This document shows positions 27,162 to 35,442 of a stretch of 64,000 nt of DNA, one piece after another. This DNA comes from an uncultured Litoreibacter sp. (GTDB lineage: Bacteria > Pseudomonadota > Alphaproteobacteria > Rhodobacterales > Rhodobacteraceae). The stretch's first letter is position 1. Each line of letters opens with the position of its first letter. A model generated the notes under the pieces. The model was not told the DNA's origin. It was given only the letters and a program-made list of their open reading frames with translations, and ran no database searches. The position numbers and the translations under genes are program-made. Location: NCBI GenBank assembly GCA_947504205.1, contig CANNGL010000001.1, forward strand, positions 930,001 to 994,000, written 5' to 3'.

Positions 27162-27799
27162 GTGCCTCGCTCCTCGAACTCTTGATTGAGGTCCCGCACA
27201 AACGGAACAAGGTCCGGCCTTCGGCTTCGTCTGAGACGCTCTGCTGTCAATATTGCGCGCAGCTCAGCCTCGGTCGCATCCAGGTCACGATTGACCAGGC
27301 AGTAGTCGTACTCCGCCCAATGGCTGATCTCATCACGGCTCTTCACCATGCGGCCGGCAATCACCTCGTCACTATCCTGCGCACGGCTGCGCAATCTGCT
27401 TTCCAGCGCGGCGATCGACGGGGGCAGCAAGAAGATGGACACCACATCATCCGCCAGTGCCGAGCCCTTGATTTGCTGACCACCTTGCCAATCAATGTCA
27501 AAGATTACATCTCGTCCAGCATTAATGGCTTCTTCAACTGGCGCTCTTGGAGACCCGTAGAGGTTGCCAAACACTTCCGCATGTTCGAGCATCTCATCGG
27601 CTCTGATCATTTCTTCGAATTGGGAGCGGCTCCGAAAATAATATTCCCGTCCTTCCTGCTCGCCGGGCCGAGCAGCCCTTGTGGTGGCAGAAACGGAAAA
27701 TTGCATCGTATCATCCCAAGCCAGCAATCGCTGAGCCAAGGTTGATTTCCCTGCGCCAGACGGCGAGGACAGAATGATCAAAAGGCCGCGCCTTGTCAT
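27158..27799 (-). CDS. gmk: guanylate kinase
   Basis: 213 residues. The P-loop [11 protein letters not shown] is at the N-terminus, with the GMP-binding [20 protein letters not shown] and the lid-region R residues in [14 protein letters not shown]. It converts GMP to GDP. It begins 2 bases after yicC; yicC-gmk linkage is common in proteobacteria. Confidence 0.96.
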   Translation of the reverse strand: MTRRGLLIILSSPSGAGKSTLAQRLLAWDDTMQFSVSATTRAARPGEQEGREYYFRSRSQFEEMIRADEMLEHAEVFGNLYGSPRAPVEEAINAGRDVIFDIDWQGGQQIKGSALADDVVSIFLLPPSIAALESRLRSRAQDSDEVIAGRMVKSRDEISHWAEYDYCLVNRDLDATEAELRAILTAERLRRSRRPDLVPFVRDLNQEFEERGT

Positions 27800-27801
27800 G
27801 G

Positions 27802-28695
27802 CTACTCCACGTTTTGCACTTGCTCACGCATTTGCTCGATTGCTGCCTTGAGGTCCAGCCCTACAGAAGTCAAAGCGCTGTCACCCGACTTCGAGCACAG
27901 GGTGTTCGCTTCGCGATTGAATTCCTGCATGAGGAAATCAAGACGCCGCCCAATAGGGGCATCTTCATCAAGCAATGCCCGGGCTGCAGCGACATGCGCT
28001 TGCAACCGATCAAGCTCTTCGGTGACATCAGCTTTCGTCGCAAGTACCGCCATCTCTTGCACCATGCGACCCTCGTCGACGCTGTCAGTGGCCTGCTCAA
28101 TGCGCGCTATTGCATCGCGAAAGGCTTGCTCGGCTTTAGGCCGACGCGCCTCGGCTGCCAGAGCGGCTTCTTTTGCTAGCCCCTCTATTTCCGCGAGCTG
28201 CCGCTGCAAAATGTCCGATAAAGCACTGCCTTCCGCCGCGCGCATTTGCACCAGTTGTTTCAGGACCAGATCGAAATCGGCCTCGAAAGCCTCCTGTGGG
28301 AATTCCGCTTCGTTCGCGTCCGTGCGCTTCATGACCCCAGGCATGGACAGCAATTCGGCAGGGCTAGGGAGGGTTGTTTCCAGACCGACCATCTCAGCCG
28401 CCTGCTTGGCCTGCATAGCGGCAGCAAGCGCTGACTGTAGCGCCCGCTCATCCACAAACATACCGCCGCTGTCATCAGCTTGGTCAACGCGGACGGAAAT
28501 ATTTACCGATCCGCGTGCCAACCCATTTTGCACAGCTTTGCGCAGCTTCGGTTCAAGTTGACTGATGTGGTCCGGCAGCCGCATCCGGATATCAAGCCCT
28601 TTTGCATTCACACTGCGCATCTCAATGATCCATCGCGCGCCGCCCACCTCGCTGCCGCCTGTTTGCGCGGCCAGGGCCGTCATCGATGCAACCAT
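27802..28695 (-). CDS. yicC: YicC-family endoribonuclease
   Basis: 297 residues, the normal length, with an N-terminal YicC domain ([20 protein letters not shown]) and a C-terminal DUF1732 domain ending [20 protein letters not shown] and the closing TLCSKSGD. The E. coli homologue cleaves RNA, including the sRNA RyhB. The ATG lies 3 bases after a TTAA-N7-TTAA sequence, a possible CtrA site, although it is close to the start. Confidence 0.92.
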   Translation of the reverse strand: MVASMTALAAQTGGSEVGGARWIIEMRSVNAKGLDIRMRLPDHISQLEPKLRKAVQNGLARGSVNISVRVDQADDSGGMFVDERALQSALAAAMQAKQAAEMVGLETTLPSPAELLSMPGVMKRTDANEAEFPQEAFEADFDLVLKQLVQMRAAEGSALSDILQRQLAEIEGLAKEAALAAEARRPKAEQAFRDAIARIEQATDSVDEGRMVQEMAVLATKADVTEELDRLQAHVAAARALLDEDAPIGRRLDFLMQEFNREANTLCSKSGDSALTSVGLDLKAAIEQMREQVQNVE

Positions 28696-28697
28696 TT

Positions 28698-28712
28698 TTA
28701 ATAAACCTTTAA
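28698..28712. promoter_or_regulatory. candidate CtrA box (TTAA-N7-TTAA)
   Basis: TTAATAAACCTTTAA is a full match to the spacing of the alphaproteobacterial CtrA site (TTAA-N7-TTAA). It lies 3 bases upstream of yicC and about 150 upstream of the PAS gene. A second, one-mismatch copy (TTAA-N7-GTAAC) lies at 28750-28765. AT-rich leaders produce such matches by chance. Confidence 0.35.
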
Positions 28713-28859
28713 ACGTTTCTTAGGCGACAAGTGTTCATGACAGCCGATATTAAGACATCAGTAACTTTTCAGCGACAGAGTTAACAAACCCTGAATGCTG
28801 CGACAACCTAAGCAAACGCGACATCCCCACCGGAAGGCTGTCGTTTTAGAGAGAGAAAC

Positions 28860-29504
28860 ATGGCCAACGGGCAAGAAACAAACGTTCTGAATATCCGGCA
28901 GAGTAGTACCGGAGCTGATCGCAATACCTTGGTGCTGATGCGGGGATATTGGGAAGAGCTGCGCGCTGGACGGGATATGCCACTGCGATCGGAGGTCGAC
29001 CCGCGTGAAATCGCCCCAATTTTGGTGAACAGTTTCGTTCTTGAGCGCGTCGAGGAAGACGATATCCGTTTCCGCCTGAGCGGTATGGGGTTGAATGACC
29101 TATTGGGGATGGAAGTTCGCGGAATGCCACTTCACAGCTTCATTGATCCGCTGGACCGTCGGACATTTAATCGAGACGCCCAAGCTCTGTTCGATGCGCC
29201 TGAGATCCAACGCTATCAGCTATTCTCCGTTGTGCCCGGCTCACCCACGGTACACGCCGAGCTTTTGGTTCTGCCTCTCAAAGACGATGAAGGCCGCGTG
29301 CGCCGCGCCATTGGCAGCCTTGTCAGCGATGATCCTACTCCTAGCCTGCCCCGCCGCTTTCGATTGCGCGAGCGGTCCTCAACCCATGTCGATATATTCG
29401 GACCGGCCGACACCACCGTAGCAAACTATCAGACATACCAGACGAGAAGCCTGGCCAAAGCACGTTCGGCAAAAGCGCCACATCTGAGATTGGTAAAGGG
29501 ATAA
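28860..29504 (+). CDS. PAS-domain protein (PAS_5 family)
   Basis: 214 residues. Most of the protein is a single PAS-like domain typical of alphaproteobacteria: residues about 22-150 with YWEELRAGRDMPLRSEVDP, FRLSGMGLNDLLGMEVRGMP and YQLFSVVPG. No kinase, cyclase or DNA-binding part is present. The C-terminal 60 residues are basic and probably disordered. Function unknown; PAS_5 proteins are often controlled by cell-cycle or stress factors. A hairpin follows it. Confidence 0.8.
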   Translation: MANGQETNVLNIRQSSTGADRNTLVLMRGYWEELRAGRDMPLRSEVDPREIAPILVNSFVLERVEEDDIRFRLSGMGLNDLLGMEVRGMPLHSFIDPLDRRTFNRDAQALFDAPEIQRYQLFSVVPGSPTVHAELLVLPLKDDEGRVRRAIGSLVSDDPTPSLPRRFRLRERSSTHVDIFGPADTTVANYQTYQTRSLAKARSAKAPHLRLVKG

Positions 29505-29529
29505 TGCGCGGCAGGTTCCGCCGCGCATT
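29503..29529. terminator. bidirectional hairpin between PAS gene and DAHP synthase
   Basis: A perfect 10-base stem, AATGCGCGGC with GCCGCGCATT, and a 7-base loop in the 40 bases between the two convergent genes. It begins in the PAS stop codon. The T tract is weak on both strands. Confidence 0.55.
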
Positions 29530-29544
29530 GCTTCAAATATGTAC

Positions 29545-30912
29545 TTAGATCGCTGCGCGTTTCTTCACGGCGCGATCTGATAGCTCTTCCGCAACTAAGA
29601 AAGCCAACTCCAGCGACTGAGAGGCGTTCAAACGTGGATCGCACGCTGTGTGGTACCTATCCGACAGGTCCTCGTCTGTAACTGCACGGACACCGCCTGT
29701 GCACTCCGTTACATCCGCGCCGGTCATCTCGAAATGCACGCCGCCCGGAACCGTGCCCTCAGCTTTGTGAACGCTGAAGAACTCCCGAACCTCGCGCAGT
29801 ACACTATCGAAGGGCCGTGTCTTGTAACCGCTAGAGGATTTGATCGTGTTGCCGTGCATCGGATCACAGGTCCAGACAACATTTGCGCCTTCTTCCTCAA
29901 CCGCTTTGATAAGCCGCGGCAAATGCTCACCCACACTACCGGCGCCAAATCGCGCGATGAGGGTCAAACGCCCCGGTTCGTTTTCAGGGTTTAGTGAGCT
30001 CATGAGTGACTTTAGGTGACCGCTTGTCATGGTCGGCCCACATTTCAACCCAATCGGGTTCATAACACCTTTGCAGAACTCGACATGCGCCCCATCGGGC
30101 TGTCTCGTACGATCTCCGATCCAGATCATATGGCCAGAGCCTGCCAGCCATTTACCGGAGGTTGAATCGACCCGTGTCAGCGCCTCTTCGTATTCAAGCA
30201 GTAAGGCTTCATGCGAAGTGTAGAAGTCGACCGTTGCCAGTTCTGCGTTGTTCTCTGAGGTCAGACCGGCGGAGGCCATGAAATCGATCGAGTCCTGAAT
30301 CCTGTCAGCCATTTCACGATATTCTGCCGCCTGCTCACCTTCGGTGAAGCCAAGCGTCCACGCGTGCACTTGGTGGATATCGGCATATCCGCCTTTGGAG
30401 AACGCGCGCAGCAGGTTCAGCGTTGCCGCACCTTGCGTATAGGCACGCAGCATCTTTTCAGGGTCTGGAATCCGTGCCTCTGGTGTGAAGTCCAGTTCAT
30501 TGATGATATCGCCGCGGTAGCTTGGCAATTCGACACCATCTTGCACTTCGGTCGGTGCAGAACGCGGCTTGGCGAATTGCCCGGCCATGCGGCCGATTTT
30601 TACGACCGGCACCTTGGCGCCGTAAGTCAGGACCATCGCCATCTGAAGCATGACCTTGAACGTGTCACGGATACCGTCTGCGGAAAAATCACTGAAGCTT
30701 TCAGCACAATCTCCACCCTGCAAAAGAAATCCCTCGCCGCGGGACACAGAGCCGAGCTGCTGTATCAGCTTTCGAGCTTCCCCCGCAAAGACAAGCGGTG
30801 GATACTTGGAGAGTTGAGTCTCAACAGCGGCCAGCGCGGCCTGGTCTGTATAGTCCGGCATCTGCACCCGAGGTTTCGAGCGCCATCCCGTCTTCGTCCA
30901 TGTCTCAGCCAT
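29545..30912 (-). CDS. class II 3-deoxy-7-phosphoheptulonate (DAHP) synthase
   Basis: 455 residues, the class II (plant-like) length. Recognisable segments are [34 protein letters not shown]-type [20 protein letters not shown] and [11 protein letters not shown]. The enzyme joins phosphoenolpyruvate and erythrose 4-phosphate at the start of the shikimate pathway. It has no linked aromatic genes here. Regulation by aromatic products cannot be read from sequence. Confidence 0.95.
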   Translation of the reverse strand: MAETWTKTGWRSKPRVQMPDYTDQAALAAVETQLSKYPPLVFAGEARKLIQQLGSVSRGEGFLLQGGDCAESFSDFSADGIRDTFKVMLQMAMVLTYGAKVPVVKIGRMAGQFAKPRSAPTEVQDGVELPSYRGDIINELDFTPEARIPDPEKMLRAYTQGAATLNLLRAFSKGGYADIHQVHAWTLGFTEGEQAAEYREMADRIQDSIDFMASAGLTSENNAELATVDFYTSHEALLLEYEEALTRVDSTSGKWLAGSGHMIWIGDRTRQPDGAHVEFCKGVMNPIGLKCGPTMTSGHLKSLMSSLNPENEPGRLTLIARFGAGSVGEHLPRLIKAVEEEGANVVWTCDPMHGNTIKSSSGYKTRPFDSVLREVREFFSVHKAEGTVPGGVHFEMTGADVTECTGGVRAVTDEDLSDRYHTACDPRLNASQSLELAFLVAEELSDRAVKKRAAI

Positions 30913-30933
30913 GGGTTTTATCTCCGTATCGTG

Positions 30934-30996
30934 ATGTTAGCGGTATCGCTTGCAGGTTGTGGTTATACGTCAGTGATCAAAGGCGCGAAAGAGTAG
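30934..30996 (+). CDS. 20-codon lipoprotein-like ORF
   Basis: ATG at 30934 (GTG just before) opens a frame reading [25 protein letters not shown] is a lipobox, so a tiny secreted lipoprotein of the entericidin sort is imaginable. There is no clear ribosome site and the signal region is very short, so this may be chance or a remnant. It lies between the divergent DAHP synthase and GlxA-type genes. Confidence 0.25.
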   Translation: MLAVSLAGCGYTSVIKGAKE

Positions 30997-31078
30997 ATTT
31001 TCCCCTCTTGTCAGCTATTTCGCCGGAGCAATTTCGCGGGTAGAGTTCAGCGTTATCATCTGAGTCGCGGGAGGCGAC

Positions 31079-32086
31079 GTGGACCACAAATCATCAAATT
31101 CGGCTACGCCATCCAGCACGCCCGCTTCGCACAAGCGGCATTTTGTGTTCGTCCTGATGGACAGCTTCACCATGCTGAGCTTTGCCGGGGCAATTGAATG
31201 CCTACGGCTTGCCAATAGGTTCGCACCGGGGGCCTATACCTGGTCACTGGCCGGAGACGGGGGCGAGGTTGCCACTTGTTCAGCTGGCATCCTGTATAAT
31301 CTGGATCGCGACCTGGACGAGTTGAAACGCGATGACACAGTGGTTCTGTGCGGTGGTCTGGACATTCAAGCCGCGACCACGAAGAAGCTTTTGAACTGGC
31401 TGCGTCGTGAAGCCCGGCGTGGCGTTTCGATGGCGGCTCTCTGCACTGCAAGCTACTCGCTTGCGAAGGCCGGTCTTCTGGACGGGAAGAAGGCGACAAT
31501 CCACTGGGAAAATCAGGACAGCTTTTCTGAGGAGTTCGAAGAAGTTGAACTGACGAAATCGGTCTTCGTTGTTGATGGCAACCGAATGTCGACGGCCGGT
31601 GGCACCTCGTCGATCGATCTGATGCTGCAACTCATCGCCAATGATCTGGGCGAAGAGATCGCAAACACGGTCGCAGACCAGCAGATTTACAGCTCGATCC
31701 GTACCGATCAGGATCAACAACGTCTGTCGATCCCGACACGGATTGGCGTGCGGCACCCAAAGCTCAGCCGCGTCATACAGATGATGGAAGCCAATATCGA
31801 AGAACCGATAAGCCCATCGATACTGGCGAAGGAGGTGGGCATGTCGACGCGACAGCTTGAACGGCTCTTTCGGCGCTATCTCAATCGAAGCCCCAAGAGA
31901 TATTACATGGAAATTCGGCTGCAAAAGGCGCGCAACCTGCTGATGCAAACGGATATGAGCGTGATTAACGTCGCGCTCGCTTGCGGTTTTGCATCGCCGT
32001 CGCACTTCTCGAAGTGCTATCGGGCGCATTACGACACCACGCCCTATCGTGAGCGCGGCTCCCACGCGCCACGTTTGTCGATATAA
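31079..32086 (+). CDS. GlxA-family AraC-type regulator with DJ-1/PfpI domain
   Basis: 335 residues from a GTG start with GGGAGG 4 bases upstream. The N-terminal 200 residues are a class I glutamine-amidotransferase-like (DJ-1/PfpI) domain: FVLMDSFTMLSFAGAIECLR, VVLCGGLDIQ, MAALCTASYSLAKAGLLDGK. The C-terminal 100 residues are an AraC double helix-turn-helix ending VALACGFASPSHFSKCYRAHY. GbdR, which senses glycine betaine, belongs here, but the effector of this one cannot be named. Confidence 0.88.
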   Translation: MDHKSSNSATPSSTPASHKRHFVFVLMDSFTMLSFAGAIECLRLANRFAPGAYTWSLAGDGGEVATCSAGILYNLDRDLDELKRDDTVVLCGGLDIQAATTKKLLNWLRREARRGVSMAALCTASYSLAKAGLLDGKKATIHWENQDSFSEEFEEVELTKSVFVVDGNRMSTAGGTSSIDLMLQLIANDLGEEIANTVADQQIYSSIRTDQDQQRLSIPTRIGVRHPKLSRVIQMMEANIEEPISPSILAKEVGMSTRQLERLFRRYLNRSPKRYYMEIRLQKARNLLMQTDMSVINVALACGFASPSHFSKCYRAHYDTTPYRERGSHAPRLSI

Positions 32087-32110
32087 AAAAGCCGGGGTCT
32101 AGGCCCCGGC
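32085..32110 (-). terminator. terminator of the DUF4399 gene
   Basis: GCCGGGG/CCCCGGC stem with a 6-base loop; on the minus strand it is followed by a six-T run (AAAAAA at 32085-32090). On the plus strand, where it overlaps the end of the GlxA-type gene, no T run follows, though the hairpin may still help. Confidence 0.8.
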
Positions 32111-32142
32111 AAATACTCGCTAAACCACAATCACAAAAAAAA

Positions 32143-32586
32143 CTATTCAACAGTAATGGTAATCTGTTCTGACATGACGATTGGGTCATGGGGGACGTGG
32201 TAGAGATCACCAAGCACCAGTTGGAGCGTGTGGGTGCCCGGCGACAGGTCAAGTACGACCTCGGTCTGACCTTTGCCGAAATGCTGGTGATTATCGTCCG
32301 CATAAATGCCGGTTTCGATCATGTCCGCATCATCTGCACCTTCACCAAAAGGCGCGCGATTGGTTAGAATATGGTGGTGGCCCGTGTTCTCTGCTTCCGT
32401 GCCAGCCGGGGCGACGCCCATGCCCGATAGTCCGAACAGAACCTTGACGGGCCCGCTGACCGTGTCACCGTCCTGCAGGTTGATAAAATACTGTTTCGCA
32501 CCGGGCGCAGAGGGTGTGTCACCAGCCATTGCAGGCGTCGCAAGCACACATGCGACCGTTGCAGATAGAAAAAAGCGGTTTAACAT
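32143..32586 (-). CDS. DUF4399 periplasmic protein
   Basis: 147 residues with a signal peptide (FFLSATVACVLATPAMA, cleavage after AMA). The mature part is a DUF4399 domain: YFINLQDGDTVSGPVKVLFG, the His-rich ENTGHHHIL and PGTHTLQLVLGDLYHVPH. The clustered His suggests metal binding, which is inference. AAGGGAGA lies 6 bases before the ATG. It diverges from the ECF sigma gene with only 21 bases between starts, so its promoter must lie inside that gene or the sigma start is further in. Confidence 0.82.
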   Translation of the reverse strand: MLNRFFLSATVACVLATPAMAGDTPSAPGAKQYFINLQDGDTVSGPVKVLFGLSGMGVAPAGTEAENTGHHHILTNRAPFGEGADDADMIETGIYADDNHQHFGKGQTEVVLDLSPGTHTLQLVLGDLYHVPHDPIVMSEQITITVE

Positions 32587-32607
32587 ATCGATCTCCCTTG
32601 ATTAGGT

Positions 32608-33186
32608 ATGAGAAGTCAGTTTCGCTGCTCTCGAGATAAGAACACGCCAAAGGGGATAGTTATTCGGTGGCTTCGGAAAAAAGATCGCGACAGTGCGATC
32701 AGAGGCGAGATCACACGCGTCTATCCGCGCCTTTGGCGATATTGTGTCGCGATCTGCAAAAGCCGTGAGGACGGCGGTGATCTGGCTCAGGCTGCGTGTC
32801 TGAGAGCGATTGAAAAGCAAGATCAATTCGAACCCGGAACCGCTTTCGACAAATGGATATTCACAATCGCCAAGCGGGTCTGGCTGAATGAACTCAGATC
32901 TCAGAAGGTTCGGCGCGGGTCCGGGCTGATTTTGGTCGAAGATGCCGATCTCCCAGATAACAAACCATCGAGCGAAACGAATATTTTTGCTGGTGAAGTG
33001 TTATCAGAGGTGATGGCTTTGCCTGAAGCACAGCGCGAGACTGTTTTACTCGTTTATGTTGAGGGCTTTAGCTACAAGGACACCGCCGCCATATTGGATA
33101 TTCCGATAGGCACAGTTATGAGCCGATTGGCGGCAGCCCGAAAGACAATAGCAAGCCGGTTCGGCGAACACGGCGGAGTATCATGA
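32608..33186 (+). CDS. ECF-family RNA polymerase sigma factor
   Basis: 192 residues. Sigma region 2 is about residues 35-100 (RLWRYCVAICKSREDGGDLA, FDKWIFTIAKRVWLNELRSQ) and region 4 is about 125-185 (LPEAQRETVLLVYVEGFSYK, IPIGTVMSRLAAARKT). The next gene, overlapping by 4 bases, is its likely anti-sigma factor. The first 30 residues are poorly conserved and no other ATG or GTG is in frame before region 2, so the start is uncertain. Target promoters are unknown. Confidence 0.88.
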   Translation: MRSQFRCSRDKNTPKGIVIRWLRKKDRDSAIRGEITRVYPRLWRYCVAICKSREDGGDLAQAACLRAIEKQDQFEPGTAFDKWIFTIAKRVWLNELRSQKVRRGSGLILVEDADLPDNKPSSETNIFAGEVLSEVMALPEAQRETVLLVYVEGFSYKDTAAILDIPIGTVMSRLAAARKTIASRFGEHGGVS

Positions 33187-33902
33187 CCGACACCAGACGC
33201 CATATCAGCGATGAAGATTTGACCGCTTACCTTGATGGTGAAGCGCCGGATGATCTTCGCCGTGAGATCGAGCAGGCGCTGTCAGAGGATGACGCGTTTG
33301 GCGCAAGACTGTCGGCTCTGGATCTCCCGTTGGGCCAATTACAGCAGGAAAGCGCCCGCGCATTGCAGGATGCGCCCGCACTCACGCTGCCCCCTGCGCA
33401 GATCAGACGAGCTGGTGGGTTCTCGGTCGCAGCCGCATTGGCGATTGGGATCGGCATTGGGGTTGCAATCGCACCTGCCCCGCCAGAAGCAAATTCTGGC
33501 TGGATTGACTACGTTGCCGCCTATCAGGCGCTTTATGTGCAGCAGACGATCTCCGATATGCCGCCCGTCGAAGCCAGCGCGCAACTGGCCGGCTTGTCCG
33601 ATGTGGTGGGCCGCGACCTGTCTCAAGTTGCTCAGCTTCCCGGACTGGAATATCGGAGAGGCCAGGAGTTGGGTTTCAAAGGTAAGCCTTTGATCCAGAT
33701 TGCTTATCTTGCCAATGGCACGACCCCGGTAGCGCTTTGCGTCATTGAGAACGGCAAGGCTGAACACGCAATCAAGTCGATGGAAGTTGAAGGATTGGCC
33801 GCGGCCAGTTGGTCAGACGGAACCCACAGCTATTTGTTGATCGGCGGGCAGGATCAGAGCTTTATCGATACGACTGCGGCAGCGACACAAGCCCTACTCT
33901 AG
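33183..33902 (+). CDS. putative membrane anti-sigma factor
   Basis: 239 residues. The N-terminal 70 residues look like an anti-sigma domain (ISDEDLTAYLDGEAPDDLRR) but lack the HxxxCxxC zinc motif. One transmembrane helix is at about 79-97 (GFSVAAALAIGIGIGVAIAP), followed by a periplasmic domain of 140 residues of unknown fold. ATGA overlap with the sigma gene supports a functional pair. Its TAG stop shares the CTAG palindrome with the stop of the convergent ketoacyl synthase gene. Confidence 0.8.
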   Translation: MTDTRRHISDEDLTAYLDGEAPDDLRREIEQALSEDDAFGARLSALDLPLGQLQQESARALQDAPALTLPPAQIRRAGGFSVAAALAIGIGIGVAIAPAPPEANSGWIDYVAAYQALYVQQTISDMPPVEASAQLAGLSDVVGRDLSQVAQLPGLEYRRGQELGFKGKPLIQIAYLANGTTPVALCVIENGKAEHAIKSMEVEGLAAASWSDGTHSYLLIGGQDQSFIDTTAAATQALL

Positions 33903-35107
33903 ATCGCCTTCAGCGCGAGAACCGCATTCAAACCGCCAAAGGCAAATGCATTCGACAAGGCCACGTCAACCTTGGTCTCTCTCGCTTCGTTTGGCACAAC
34001 ATCCAACGCACATTCGGGATCAGGCTCTTCATAGTTGATGGTTGGCGCGACGATACCGTCTTTCAATGCCATGATGCAGGCCAGAAGTTCGATGGCTCCT
34101 GTGCCGCCAATGACATGCCCGTGCATTGACTTGGTGGATGACATCATCAGGCGATCTGCGTGTGCACCAAACACATCCGCCACGGCTGCACATTCGGTTT
34201 TATCATTCGCCGCTGTACCAGTGCCGTGCGCATTGATGTAGCCGACGTCAGTTTTTGCAATCTTCGCGTCGCGGATTGCCCCCTCAATGGCCCGGGAGGC
34301 CCCTTGCTTGGATGGCATCACGATATCGCCGGCATCCGACGACATGGCAAAGCCCACTACCTCGGCAAGAATCTCGGCGCCCCGGGCACGCGCGTGTTCG
34401 AGCTCTTCAAATACGAAGATCGCAGCCCCCTCACCCTGAACCATCCCGTTGCGATTGGCCGAGAATGGACGGCAGGCATCTTTCGACATGACGCGCAAAC
34501 CCTCCCAGGCTTTTACGCCGCCAAAGCACAACATCGACTCCGATCCGCCCGTGATCATCACGCGGCTCATGCCCGAACGCACCATATGAAATGCTTGCCC
34601 CATGGCGTGGTTTGACGAAGCGCAGGCAGTCGCGACGGTAAAGGATGGCCCCTTCAGGTTGTACTGCATCGACACGTGACTGGCGGCCGCATTGTTCATC
34701 AACTTGGGCACCACAAAAGGGTGTACGCGGTTCTTACCTTCTTCATAGACAGCGCGATAGTTTTCGTCTTGGGTGTTCATGCCGCCCCCAGCCGTCCCCA
34801 GAACAACGCCGGATTCAGCGGCGAGACTGCCTGAGAACGACAGTCCGGATTGCTCTATCGCCTCTTTCGCAGCGATCAGTGAGAACTGGGTATACCGGTC
34901 ATAGAGCGCAATCTGCTGGCGGTTGAATTCCGCATTAGGGTCGTAGTCACGGACCTGTCCGCCAATCTGGATCGACAGGCGATCAACATCCCGGATGTCC
35001 AACGGTCCAATCCCGCAACGTCCATTTTTGAACGCATCCAGCGTCACAGGTACGGACGCGCCCAGTGCGTTGATCGTGCCCTGTCCAGTGATCACGACGC
35101 GGTGCAA
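33899..35107 (-). CDS. beta-ketoacyl-ACP synthase (FabF-like)
   Basis: 402 residues. The Cys-His-His triad is at Cys162 (TVATACASSNHAMG), His294 (INAHGTGTAANDK) and His331 (STKSMHGHVIGGTG). It condenses malonyl-ACP with acyl-ACP. It lies 3 bases after a dedicated acyl carrier protein gene, itself after lpxD, so I infer it makes or extends an acyl chain for lipid A or a related lipid rather than serving bulk fatty acid synthesis. The product chain length cannot be told. Confidence 0.9.
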   Translation of the reverse strand: MHRVVITGQGTINALGASVPVTLDAFKNGRCGIGPLDIRDVDRLSIQIGGQVRDYDPNAEFNRQQIALYDRYTQFSLIAAKEAIEQSGLSFSGSLAAESGVVLGTAGGGMNTQDENYRAVYEEGKNRVHPFVVPKLMNNAAASHVSMQYNLKGPSFTVATACASSNHAMGQAFHMVRSGMSRVMITGGSESMLCFGGVKAWEGLRVMSKDACRPFSANRNGMVQGEGAAIFVFEELEHARARGAEILAEVVGFAMSSDAGDIVMPSKQGASRAIEGAIRDAKIAKTDVGYINAHGTGTAANDKTECAAVADVFGAHADRLMMSSTKSMHGHVIGGTGAIELLACIMALKDGIVAPTINYEEPDPECALDVVPNEARETKVDVALSNAFAFGGLNAVLALKAI

Positions 35108-35110
35108 AAC

Positions 35111-35377
35111 TCAGGCTTTCTGCTCGGCCACAAGGCGTTCCACAGCTTTGACAATCGCGGCCACGCTGGAAATGTCGAAATCACCTTCTGTCGGATCATT
35201 GGCGTTGAAAGGTACCGTGATATCAAAGGCTTCTTCGATAGCAAAGATGCTCTCCACAAGCCCCAGGCTGTCGATCCCCAGGTCCTCCAGAGATTGATCC
35301 ATCGTTACATCTCCGGGCTCAAGCACAGCTTGCTCCGCGATAATTTCGACAACTTTCGTTTTCACGTCTGTGGTCAT
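35111..35377 (-). CDS. acyl carrier protein
   Basis: 88 residues. The phosphopantetheine site is Ser37 in LGIDSLGLVES. It is acidic, as expected, but distinct from housekeeping AcpP, and it does not match what I know of rhizobial AcpXL, which carries the very-long-chain lipid A acyl group. It lies between lpxD (65 bases upstream) and the ketoacyl synthase (3 bases downstream). Confidence 0.9.
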   Translation of the reverse strand: MTTDVKTKVVEIIAEQAVLEPGDVTMDQSLEDLGIDSLGLVESIFAIEEAFDITVPFNANDPTEGDFDISSVAAIVKAVERLVAEQKA

Positions 35378-35442
35378 AGCGCACCCACGATGCCGTTTCC
35401 TTTGGCGATCATGTAAGAGTTCCCGCGTGCCATTGCTACTGC

